Assembly (NCBI GenBank): GCA_032229975.1
Contig: JAVXVG010000028.1
Span: 1-64,000, forward strand
DNA: 64,000 nucleotides
DNA from: JAIVGV01 sp032229975
GTDB taxonomy: Bacteria > Acidobacteriota > Blastocatellia > Pyrinomonadales > Pyrinomonadaceae
Direction of reading: 5' to 3'
The notes under the pieces were generated by a model. It was not told where the DNA came from. It did no database searches and worked only from the letters and a program-made list of their open reading frames with translations. Shown piece by piece: positions 33,097-40,768 of this stretch (positions are counted from its first letter, which is position 1; the number at the start of each line of letters is the position of its first letter). The translations under genes and the position numbers were made by a program.

Positions 33097-34116
33097 TCAA
33101 TCGCCGCGTCGGAAGCTAAGTCCGGTGTGGCAGCGTCGGCAGTCGGCGAAGCGCGCCTCGCCGAAAGCGCGCCGGTTGTCATGGCACGTCGCGCAACTCT
33201 GAGAGCCCGACGTTGCTGCGTGCTCCGTTGGACGCGGCGAAGTGACTTGCCGCGACTGCGGGAGGCCCGCACGCGTTTGATGACAGTCGGCGCACGAGAG
33301 GCGTTGACGCGCGCCATGTGCCGCGTGCGTGAAGCCGACGTTGAATGCAGGCCCACTTGCCGACGTGCGCGCGTAGCGTGCGGCGAGCGCATGGCACGTG
33401 CCGCACGAAGCGATGTCGCGCCCGGCGGCTTGCGCGTCGGGCTTGTGGCACGTGTAGCACTCGGAGTGCGCCGCGAAGCCTGCGGGGATCGAGAGTGCGG
33501 CGGCGCGTCGCGCTGATGGTTGATGGCAGGCAACGCAACCTTGGGCCGGTCGAGCCGCGCCCGCGCCGTGCTGCGCGTGATCGAACCTCGCGCCAAAGCT
33601 ACTCAATGCGGGAAAGTTTTTAACGGGCGGGCTCTCACCTTCGACGCTCGCATGACAGATCGAGCAGAGCGGCGCGTTCTGCGTGATGAACTGCTGTAGA
33701 TGACAATCCGTGCAAGCCTTGTGGCCGGGCAGGCGCGGCACGGTCAAGTTGTCGGCGGCGCGCTGGTGGCATGCGGCACAGGCGAGCGAAGCGTGACGCG
33801 CGCTCGCGTGCGAAAATTTTGAATAGTCTTCCGCGCTCTCTGACTGCGAATCAACCGGCTCGACCGATCCACGCGGGTTAGTGATAGACGATGCCGCGCT
33901 GCTACGCTGGCCCGTGAGGGTGACAATCACGAACGCGATGGCGAGAAGCGCGAGCGCGGCGAACGCGCATCGCTCGCGACTCGTCGTCACACGCGACTCG
34001 ACTGATGAGAGCGACGTGAGGTGTCGCATCTCTTCGCCACGCGAAGCATCTCGTAAGCGAGCGTCGCCTCGCCGCCGCCGCGTCGCCTCGTCGGAATCGT
34101 TCGCGCGCTTCGTCAC
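33097..34116 (-). CDS. Membrane-anchored nine-heme cytochrome c
   Basis: About 339 residues from a GTG at 34114-34116 that overlaps the TGA of the upstream cytochrome gene (GTGA), a strong hint of coupling. A basic N-terminal stretch leads into one transmembrane helix (about residues 51-68). Nine CxxCH motifs follow: CAACH, CTDCH, CSICH, CVACH, CYTCH, CGTCH, CADCH, CATCH and CRRCH. The first three are arranged as in the neighbouring 34113-35630 protein, including an FSHxS...H spacing before the first heme, so the two are paralogues. The start is by overlap; the first 30 residues have little character and an internal start is possible. Predicted role: periplasmic electron relay. Confidence 0.82.
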   Translation of the reverse strand: MTKRANDSDEATRRRRGDARLRDASRGEEMRHLTSLSSVESRVTTSRERCAFAALALLAIAFVIVTLTGQRSSAASSITNPRGSVEPVDSQSESAEDYSKFSHASARHASLACAACHQRAADNLTVPRLPGHKACTDCHLQQFITQNAPLCSICHASVEGESPPVKNFPALSSFGARFDHAQHGAGAARPAQGCVACHQPSARRAAALSIPAGFAAHSECYTCHKPDAQAAGRDIASCGTCHALAARYARTSASGPAFNVGFTHAAHGARQRLSCADCHQTRAGLPQSRQVTSPRPTEHAATSGSQSCATCHDNRRAFGEARFADCRRCHTGLSFRRGD

Positions 34117-35630
34117 TGTGCATTCCTCTTCAACTCGTCGGCGCAGCGCGGCGGCGTTAGTTGCTCGATCCCTTTCGTGCTCTTCTTCTCCTTCAACGCG
34201 CTCGCGAAGACCGCAGCGTAGTGTGTGCACGGCACGTCGGCAATGATGCTCTGGGGCGGCGCGTGGCAGAGGGCGCAGTCGAACTTCGCGTCCTTCGCGC
34301 GCTCGCGCAGCTCTCGATAGACGGAGAGATGAAGCTGCGCCGTGCCCGCGACCGCCGTGTGGCAGGCGGACGAAGAACAAGTCGGCAGCCCGACGGCATT
34401 CTCTTTGAGCCTCAAGCTCTCAAGTGTCGCAGCCTTGCGAACAGCAGTGTGGCATTGCAGGCAGGTGATGGCCACCTCCTTCCCCTCGTCGTTCAACTTC
34501 TTCTTGTGCGCTTCCGTCTCGTGTACAAATTTTGGCGAGACGCGGGAAAGCAGCGCGACGCGACGCGCCGTTAAGAATGATGATGCCACTCTTGGCGCGG
34601 GAGCGACTAAGAGCGCGAGGTCTGTGCGCGCGTGTGAAGAGTCGTGTGATGCGACGACGCTCGCGTCATTTAGATTTCTTGCTGCGACGTTGCGATGACA
34701 ACTCGCGCATTGCTCTGCGTAGGGCTCCTGCTCACGATTGGCGACGCCTTTCTGCCAGTGACACTGGAAACAAGATGCGTGACTCGTCGGCGTCGTCATG
34801 TAAGTGCCCGCAGGCGGAACGAAGGCGTGCGTGTTAGAACCTTGTTGCGCAGGGATGGCCGGACGCGTGGCCGGCTGTGAGATCGTTTGCGCGACAAGTT
34901 GATTAGTGAGCAATATCGTCGTGCTCGGCTTGTGGCAATAGAGGCAGGTCGCCTGAATGTTCGACTTCTCGCCGATCACTTTCTTGAACTGGATGAGCGA
35001 AGTGGTCTTGATGTGATTGACGTGCGGGAACAGGTCGGCGAACTCCTGCGGCGCGCGCGCGTTCGGAAAATGGAAGCGCGCATCGGAGCGCGGCGAGACG
35101 AGCGTGTGACAGTTCGAGCAGATCCAAGGGCGCGCGCCGCGAAAGAACTGCGCGCGATGACATTCGACGCACGCGGGATGATCCGGGAAGTCCACAATGT
35201 CCGGCTTCTCGAACGAGACGATGACGTGACAAGAGGCGCAATCGCGCGCGGCGTGGGTCGTGCTCGAATGCGAGAAGCGTGAGTAGTCGCGCGCGGGCCC
35301 GTTCGTTGCGGCGCGTGTGGATCGTCGCTGTCGCGCGGGCGTGCGACGCTGTTGCTGTGGTGTCGAGTTGAAGTGTGCGACGGAAGCGGCGCGTGAAGGG
35401 ATGAAGATGATCGCGGACGTGGCGACGAAAAGTAAGAACGCGGCGACACGCAATGCGCGTGGAACGCTGCGCGCGCCCCGCGATTGCGGGGAGACTTGCG
35501 CGCCTACTTCTCCTTGCGAAAGCGACACTCCCGACCTGCCGGCTCGCGGCGCGGGGCCCGCATCGAATGATCGGCGGGCTTCTGCGACGCATGAATTAGT
35601 GTGGGTTACTGACGCTTCCGGTTGTAGCAC
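34113..35630 (-). CDS. Membrane-anchored nine-heme cytochrome c with one CX4CH site
   Basis: About 505 residues. One transmembrane helix lies at about residues 61-79 (ALRVAAFLLFVATSAIIFI). Eight standard motifs (CASCH at 131, CVECH, CSNCH, CLYCH, CFQCH, CASCH, CLQCH, and CALCH near 452) are joined by an unusual CSSSACH at Cys418-His424, four residues between the cysteines instead of two. CX4CH sites are known in some tetraheme c3-type cytochromes. The GTG start is uncertain because the first 55 residues are low-complexity. Upstream is the TPR gene; downstream the overlapping paralogue. Confidence 0.8.
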   Translation of the reverse strand: MLQPEASVTHTNSCVAEARRSFDAGPAPRAGRSGVSLSQGEVGAQVSPQSRGARSVPRALRVAAFLLFVATSAIIFIPSRAASVAHFNSTPQQQRRTPARQRRSTRAATNGPARDYSRFSHSSTTHAARDCASCHVIVSFEKPDIVDFPDHPACVECHRAQFFRGARPWICSNCHTLVSPRSDARFHFPNARAPQEFADLFPHVNHIKTTSLIQFKKVIGEKSNIQATCLYCHKPSTTILLTNQLVAQTISQPATRPAIPAQQGSNTHAFVPPAGTYMTTPTSHASCFQCHWQKGVANREQEPYAEQCASCHRNVAARNLNDASVVASHDSSHARTDLALLVAPAPRVASSFLTARRVALLSRVSPKFVHETEAHKKKLNDEGKEVAITCLQCHTAVRKAATLESLRLKENAVGLPTCSSSACHTAVAGTAQLHLSVYRELRERAKDAKFDCALCHAPPQSIIADVPCTHYAAVFASALKEKKSTKGIEQLTPPRCADELKRNAQ

Positions 35631-35721
35631 GAGAAGGCGGGGGCTGACAACGCTCTCTGCCTTTGATCTCTTTGCGCGCCTTGAGAAACTTTGCGCCCTT
35701 CAAGAGTAGGACGTGCGAGCG

Positions 35722-36417
35722 TTAGCGCGCAGTGTCGCGATTCGCGTTCGTTGCTCCCGATTCAATCTCTTGCCGCAGGCGTGGAAGGACGGGGTTCGAC
35801 GGGTTGATCTTTTCGAGTTGCGAGAGGGCATCGCGCGCGCCGCGCTCGTCGTTCTGGTGCGCGAGTGCGAAGGCGAGGTATTGGAGGGCGGGCTCGTTGC
35901 GCGGGTCTGTCTTGAGGGCCCGTCGCAGTTCCGCGACGGCGCGCTCGTAGTCGGGCGGCGTGGAGATGAGGAAGACGCGCGCAAGGCTGGCGCGCACGTT
36001 TGCGTCTTCGGGCTTCATCGTGAGCGCGGCGTCGTACCACTTCTCCGCGCTCTTGTAGTTGCCCGCGTCGGCGTTCACGTCGCCGAGCGCAATCACCGGC
36101 TCGACGTTCTTATTCTGAAGCTCGTTGGCGCGCAGCAGGAGTTGAATGGCGTCGTCGTAACGTTGCGTATCGTAGCAGGCGCGCGCGCCCTGCATCTGCG
36201 CATCGAAGTCGTTTGGATTCTCTTTCGCGCGCTTGATCGCGGCCTCTGATTCGGCGGCTGAAGCACGAGAGTCCGACGACTGCTGACTCGCCTCAGTCGA
36301 ACTAGCAGCGCGCGGTTTCGTCTGCGCCTTCTGATTCGCCCATGTGACGAAGACGAAGCCGAAGAAGAGACCGAAGCCCAAGCCGACAAGCGAGAAGAGA
36401 ACGTTTTCGCGATTCAT
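35722..36417 (-). CDS. Membrane-anchored TPR protein (paralogue 1)
   Basis: A 231-residue protein with an N-terminal transmembrane helix (VLFSLVGLGFGLFFGFVFVT), a Ser/Ala-rich linker and at least four TPR motifs from about residue 60 (for example PPDYERAVAELRRALKTDPR). It is clearly related to the product of 39960-40733, sharing PPDY.RA and TDPR.E.ALQ. In cytochrome c biogenesis, TPR proteins such as CcmI hold apocytochromes; a similar chaperone role here is an inference from the position directly after ccsA. The ATG at 36417 is used; an in-frame GTG at 36426 lies in the repeat. Confidence 0.78.
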   Translation of the reverse strand: MNRENVLFSLVGLGFGLFFGFVFVTWANQKAQTKPRAASSTEASQQSSDSRASAAESEAAIKRAKENPNDFDAQMQGARACYDTQRYDDAIQLLLRANELQNKNVEPVIALGDVNADAGNYKSAEKWYDAALTMKPEDANVRASLARVFLISTPPDYERAVAELRRALKTDPRNEPALQYLAFALAHQNDERGARDALSQLEKINPSNPVLPRLRQEIESGATNANRDTAR

Positions 36418-36424
36418 TAGAAGC

Positions 36425-36493
36425 ACTCAGGCACTGAGCAGTCAGCACTCAGCAAATCAGTTTTTGGCCGACTGCTGAGTGCTGACTGCTGAC
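36425..36493 (-). repeat. Inverted 7-nt word hairpin between ccsA and the TPR gene
   Basis: The core arms 36437-36454 and 36473-36490 are perfectly complementary over 18 bp around an 18-nt loop that contains TTTTT. The arms consist of CAGTCAG and CACTCAG heptamers. Same family as the elements in the nuo operon but here on a minus-strand operon, so the element is not tied to complex I. Confidence 0.8.
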
Positions 36494-36498
36494 TGCTG

Positions 36499-38133
36499 TC
36501 ATGCGTAGGAGTGCAGGCCCGGGATCAAATAGCTGACGCCGAGGTATGTGAAGATGACGAGCAGGAACGCGACGATGGCGAAGTAGGCACTGCGCTTACC
36601 CGTAAGCCCGCGTGCGATGCGCGCGTGGAGGAAGCCGCCGTATGTCAGCCACGCGACGAACGCGCCGGTCTCCTTCGAGTCCCATCCCCAGTAGCGGCCC
36701 CACGACTCGTTCGCCCAGATCGCGCCCGTGATGAGCAGGATAGCCAAGCCCGCAAAGGCCACACTCGCCGTTTTATACATCAGCGAGTCGAGCTTTTCTG
36801 CGGACGGCAGAGCCGCGCGAAGTTTCTCGGTCTTGAAACCGAAGATGTTGACGAAGAGCGTCGCGGCGAAGACAGTGATCAGCGCCGACAACTCGACCGG
36901 GTTGGCATTCGTGCTCAAGGTCAGTTGCGAGTTGCGCGCTTTGACAAACTCCTCCGCCGCGCCTGTCAGTTGAGTGGGCGTCAACGCCTTGACCTCTTCG
37001 ACGCTCAGGCCCTGCTGCGACGCGAGCCATTCGCCGACCTTCATGTACTGCGCGGTCTCGTAGCATCGCTGATTAAAACCACCCGACGCGGGACATGCAG
37101 CGAGCGGTGCGCCGTTCTTGATCTGCGCCACGAGCAGGACGATCGCCAACGCCTGCACGACGAGCGTGGCTTTCAGGAAGTGATGGCCGAGGCGACGCAT
37201 CTTCTCGTCGTTCTTCGTGCGATTCGATAGGAAGAGTGCGGCGGCGGCGACGAACAAGAGCGCGGCGAGAATGATCAGGAGTCCGACCCATGGAATGTTC
37301 ACGCGCAACGGCAACGCCATGCGCGAGCCCTGCATGAAGGTCGAAGCCGTATAGACGCCCGACGTGAAGACACCGAAGCGACCGATGGTTGAGAAGACTC
37401 CGAGCGCGAAGAGGCAGGCCCAAATGGCCATGCTCTCAGGCTTCGTGCCGGCCTTCAAAAGATAGAGCACGGCGGACGCGAAGCAGACGAGCGCGATGCC
37501 GTAAGAGAGCGACGCCGTGCCGACGTGGATCGGTCGCCAATAGGAATCCAAGACTGGCGGCAGGTTAATGAACTCGTTGCCGATGAAGCGTGCGAGTATC
37601 AAAACGAGCGATGCGAGCGGCAAAGACATCGCGCCGATGAAGCGGAAGCTCTTGCGACCTGAGACGAGCATCGTCGTCACGCCCGCGCCGAAGGCGAAGG
37701 CGAGCGAGAGATCGTAGAGGTTGGCGAAAGGGATGTAACGCCACAGCCACGGCATCTGGCCCGCGCCGTAACCGTTGTTTTGCAGGATGGCTAGTTCTCT
37801 ATCATGCGAAGCGACCCAGCGCACGAGCCAACTCGACAGGTTGCAGAAGACTCCCAAGCCTCCGGCCCACAAGCCGATCTTTTGCGACATCCCCGAAGGC
37901 GCGTAGAGGTTCACGAGCAGGAAGACGCCGCCGATGATATAGCCCGCGAGCGCGAGCATCATCAACGCGCCGTCGTTGATGAAGTGTTCGCCGCCCATCT
38001 GAATGCGCAGCAGCAGCATCAGCAACGCGCCCGCGACCGGCAGCGCGGCAGGCAAATACGAACGCACAGACCAGCCCGACGTATCGAGATTCGGCGAGCC
38101 GAGTTGCGCAGGGTGTTTTAAAACTTCACTCAT
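36499..38133 (-). CDS. ccsA: System II cytochrome c synthesis protein CcsA (ResC-like)
   Basis: A 544-residue polytopic membrane protein of the heme-handling family. The tryptophan-rich WWD-type motif is complete: WANESWGRYWGWDSKETGAF near residue 480, with conserved flanking histidines (HVGTAS near residue 204 and HARIA after the motif). With ResB it exports heme and attaches it to CxxCH motifs in the periplasm. The protein is longer than typical CcsA (about 320); part of the extra is a soluble loop at about residues 355-425 containing two cysteines (AACPASGG and NQRCYE). It overlaps resB by 4 nt and lies within the cytochrome operon. Confidence 0.9.
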   Translation of the reverse strand: MSEVLKHPAQLGSPNLDTSGWSVRSYLPAALPVAGALLMLLLRIQMGGEHFINDGALMMLALAGYIIGGVFLLVNLYAPSGMSQKIGLWAGGLGVFCNLSSWLVRWVASHDRELAILQNNGYGAGQMPWLWRYIPFANLYDLSLAFAFGAGVTTMLVSGRKSFRFIGAMSLPLASLVLILARFIGNEFINLPPVLDSYWRPIHVGTASLSYGIALVCFASAVLYLLKAGTKPESMAIWACLFALGVFSTIGRFGVFTSGVYTASTFMQGSRMALPLRVNIPWVGLLIILAALLFVAAAALFLSNRTKNDEKMRRLGHHFLKATLVVQALAIVLLVAQIKNGAPLAACPASGGFNQRCYETAQYMKVGEWLASQQGLSVEEVKALTPTQLTGAAEEFVKARNSQLTLSTNANPVELSALITVFAATLFVNIFGFKTEKLRAALPSAEKLDSLMYKTASVAFAGLAILLITGAIWANESWGRYWGWDSKETGAFVAWLTYGGFLHARIARGLTGKRSAYFAIVAFLLVIFTYLGVSYLIPGLHSYA

Positions 38134-39677
38134 GGTTGAACCTCACTTGCGTCCGCGTTGCCGACCTGCTCGCCGCTCAATATCGCGACGAGTCGCTTGA
38201 ACTTCTCCTCGAACGCGACCGCGTTTCGATTCGCGTTCCCACCGAGCACGACCCAGTAGTTCCCCGCCCCGCGCTCTTCGACGAGGGCCCACACGCGACG
38301 ATGCGAGAAGAAGAAGACGCTGATGAGCGTCGCAATGAGCATCGCGCTGCCGATGTAGAAGACGGTCGCGCCGGGGTCTTTCTGAATCGAGAGCACGTGC
38401 GCGTCCGGCACTTTCTCGAATCCGACGATGCGGAACTTGTAGCCGCCGACGGCGCGACCGACAGGTGCGCCCGAAGGCAACTCACGCGTGAATGCGAAAG
38501 TGCGTTTCTGCGCGCCTCCCGCATCCGTCACGTTGATGATCGCAGCCGGATTGTTGTACTCGCCCGAAGCGGTGGCCGCCTCGCCGTTCGCCATCGTGAA
38601 GTCGGGTTGAAAGTTGACGAAGTCGAGGCGCGTGCCGTCGGAGAGTTTGACTGTGCCGTCGCGCGGGATCGTCACGTCGGTTTGATAGCCGTCAGCTTCG
38701 CGTGTGAGCCGCAGCGTGACGTTGCGCGCGCGACCGACGTTGATGAAGCTCGCTTGAAAGAAACGGTAGCCGTGATAGTCAAATGGATTGTTGAGGTGGA
38801 CGAACGCTTCGGTCGTGCCGCGCTGCGGGTCTTTGATCTTGATCTTGGTGAACCAGTCGATGGTGTTGCCCGCGTCGATGCCGCCCTCTTGCTTGATGAG
38901 CTTTTGCTGAATGTCCGTGCACTCGACCTCGAACGGGAGCGGGATAGTGGCCTTCGAGAGTTCGAGACCGCCATCGCCGACGTTGAAGACCGAGTCGGAC
39001 ATCTCGTTCGACTTCATGCCCGGTCGCAGAGGCATCTGCCCGTTCTGATCGAACATCCGCGTCATGAAACCGCCGAGGAAGATCGTCAGGAGCGCGACGT
39101 GGACGGCGTAAGCTCCGAGTCGATTCCACGTGCCGCGCTGTGCGAAGACGAAAGTCTTGCCCGCCTTCTCCGTCACGCGCGGCTTCAAGCCGACTGACTT
39201 GCACGCTTCGGTGACGCGACGCGTGGCCGACTCGCGCGAGTCGGCTTCGAGCGTAAGCGCGTCGTGGCATTCCTGCCCGCGCAGCCATTTCTCCGAAGCA
39301 TCGAGCTTGGGCTTTGAGACGAATGTCCACGCTTTCGGAAATCGATCAATCGATGCGAGGACGATGTTCAGCGAGAGCACGAGCAGCAGCAGATTGAAGT
39401 ACCACGCATGATAAACGTCGAAGAAGCCGAGCGTGCCCCAGAGCATTCGCGAGGCCGGCGTCATGTCCGCGAAATACTTCTCAAAGCCCTCGACGTTCTT
39501 CTGCATGATGAGCATTCCGATCATGCTCAAGACAACGACGAACATCAACAGCGTGACGCCGAAGCGCACGCTGCTGAGCAAGTCGAGCGTCTTCGTCACG
39601 AACGAAGCGGCCGGGCGCGCGCCTGCGGCGACAGACTTCACGCCGATTTCCGTTTTAGTCTCTTCGATGGCAGACAT
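38130..39677 (-). CDS. resB: System II cytochrome c synthesis protein ResB (Ccs1)
   Basis: A 515-residue ResB-family protein. It has transmembrane helices at about residues 38-58, 85-110, 180-200 and near 435-455, the LLSSVRFGVTLLMFVVVLS first helix, WYFNLLLLVLSLNIVLASI, and a large periplasmic domain between helices three and four. ResB and CcsA together form the synthetase that keeps cysteines reduced and ligates heme. First gene of the minus-strand operon that goes on to ccsA, a TPR protein and the multiheme cytochromes, so the maturation machine is dedicated or at least co-expressed. Confidence 0.92.
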   Translation of the reverse strand: MSAIEETKTEIGVKSVAAGARPAASFVTKTLDLLSSVRFGVTLLMFVVVLSMIGMLIMQKNVEGFEKYFADMTPASRMLWGTLGFFDVYHAWYFNLLLLVLSLNIVLASIDRFPKAWTFVSKPKLDASEKWLRGQECHDALTLEADSRESATRRVTEACKSVGLKPRVTEKAGKTFVFAQRGTWNRLGAYAVHVALLTIFLGGFMTRMFDQNGQMPLRPGMKSNEMSDSVFNVGDGGLELSKATIPLPFEVECTDIQQKLIKQEGGIDAGNTIDWFTKIKIKDPQRGTTEAFVHLNNPFDYHGYRFFQASFINVGRARNVTLRLTREADGYQTDVTIPRDGTVKLSDGTRLDFVNFQPDFTMANGEAATASGEYNNPAAIINVTDAGGAQKRTFAFTRELPSGAPVGRAVGGYKFRIVGFEKVPDAHVLSIQKDPGATVFYIGSAMLIATLISVFFFSHRRVWALVEERGAGNYWVVLGGNANRNAVAFEEKFKRLVAILSGEQVGNADASEVQP

Positions 39678-39938
39678 ATTAGATGAAGATCAGGACTAAC
39701 ACTTTCGAGAGTACTCAGTGCCAAAAAACGTGCCTCTGAGGAGTGAGACCACTCGACCCATTTGTTGACGCGAATCATAACCCATCAAACTACATGCGGC
39801 AACTGCCCGCACGCCGCACGGCCCGAAGACAGATATTCTCCCGTCGAGATCAACTGACGAGCCGCTCCACGCATCGGCCCTACGATCTCGCCTCGCGCGT
39901 CGTAACCGTGTCGGGGAAGAATTGCGCGTGAGCCCTTG

Positions 39939-39947
39939 TGCTATCAT
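39939..39947 (+). promoter_or_regulatory. Predicted extended -10 promoter for the divergent TPR gene
   Basis: TGCTATCAT (39939-39947) is an extended -10 element 12 nt before the ATG at 39960, so the transcript would have almost no leader. It lies in a 282-bp gap divergent from resB; no clear promoter was found on the resB side. Confidence 0.4.
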
Positions 39948-39959
39948 CCGCTTCGAATC

Positions 39960-40733
39960 ATGACGACCAAGAATCTGCTCTACTGTCTCGGTGGCCTGCT
40001 GCTCGGCTTCGCCGTCGGCTTCTTTATCGCCAACCGTCTGAATGTTGCCGCGCCCGCCGCGTCGGTAGCTTCGAGCGCGGATCAAGCATCGTCGATCAGC
40101 GTCAAGGACGCGCCGCCGCTCGATCCTGCGCAGGACACGAGCCAACTTCCGCCGGGCCATCCAGACATCAACCAGACAGCGTCGGACGGCACGCCCGCGA
40201 GTCCCGACGGAGTGGCCGCGTCGAGCGCGGAAGCGCAGGCGGCCATGGAAGCGGCCGATCGCAAGCCCGAAGATTTCACTCTCCAACTCGCAGCCGCGCG
40301 CACGTTCTACCGTCTCAAGTCGCTCGACAAGTCTACGCTCTATTTCGAGCGCGCGCTCAAGCTCAGGCCCTCGGACGCCGATGCGCTCGTCGAGGCGGGC
40401 AACGTCAAATACGACGGGGGCAATTTCTCAGCCGCAGCCGACTACTACTCGCGCTCGCTCGCCGTGCGTTCCGGCAACGCAGACGTGCAGACTGATCTCG
40501 GCAACACTTATTTTCAACGCAACCCGCCCGACTATCGCCGCGCCATCGAAGAGTATCGCAAAGCACTCGCCACCGATCCGCGCCACGAGAAGGCCCTGCA
40601 GAACATGGCCTCTGCGGCCCTCAACCTGCGCGACAAAACGACCGCGCGCGAAGCCATCGACAAACTCGCCGCTATCGACCCCGACAATGAGATGCTCGCC
40701 TCCTTGCGAGCGAGCCTCGACAACTTACCTTAA
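39960..40733 (+). CDS. Membrane-anchored TPR protein (paralogue 2)
   Basis: A 257-residue protein: transmembrane helix at residues about 5-26 (LLYCLGGLLLGFAVGFFIAN), an Ala/Ser/Asp-rich linker with AQDTSQLPPGHPDINQ, then four TPR motifs from about residue 95 to the C-terminus (for example SLDKSTLYFERALKLRPSDA and NPPDYRRAIEEYRKALATDP). It is a paralogue of 35722-36417. The LPPGHP(D/Q) segment is also found in acidobacterial TPR proteins near cytochrome biogenesis genes, as far as I recall. The start is the ATG at 39960, since the upstream part of the frame crosses the -10 sequence. Confidence 0.78.
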   Translation: MTTKNLLYCLGGLLLGFAVGFFIANRLNVAAPAASVASSADQASSISVKDAPPLDPAQDTSQLPPGHPDINQTASDGTPASPDGVAASSAEAQAAMEAADRKPEDFTLQLAAARTFYRLKSLDKSTLYFERALKLRPSDADALVEAGNVKYDGGNFSAAADYYSRSLAVRSGNADVQTDLGNTYFQRNPPDYRRAIEEYRKALATDPRHEKALQNMASAALNLRDKTTAREAIDKLAAIDPDNEMLASLRASLDNLP

Positions 40734-40768
40734 CAATCTTTGGCGGACTGCTGACGGGTGCGACCTGT

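Noticed and set aside
32922..33596. N-terminal extension of the tetraheme cytochrome frame
   Set aside because: It overlaps the nine-heme gene in another frame and a promoter; a signal peptide with ribosome site starts at 32921.
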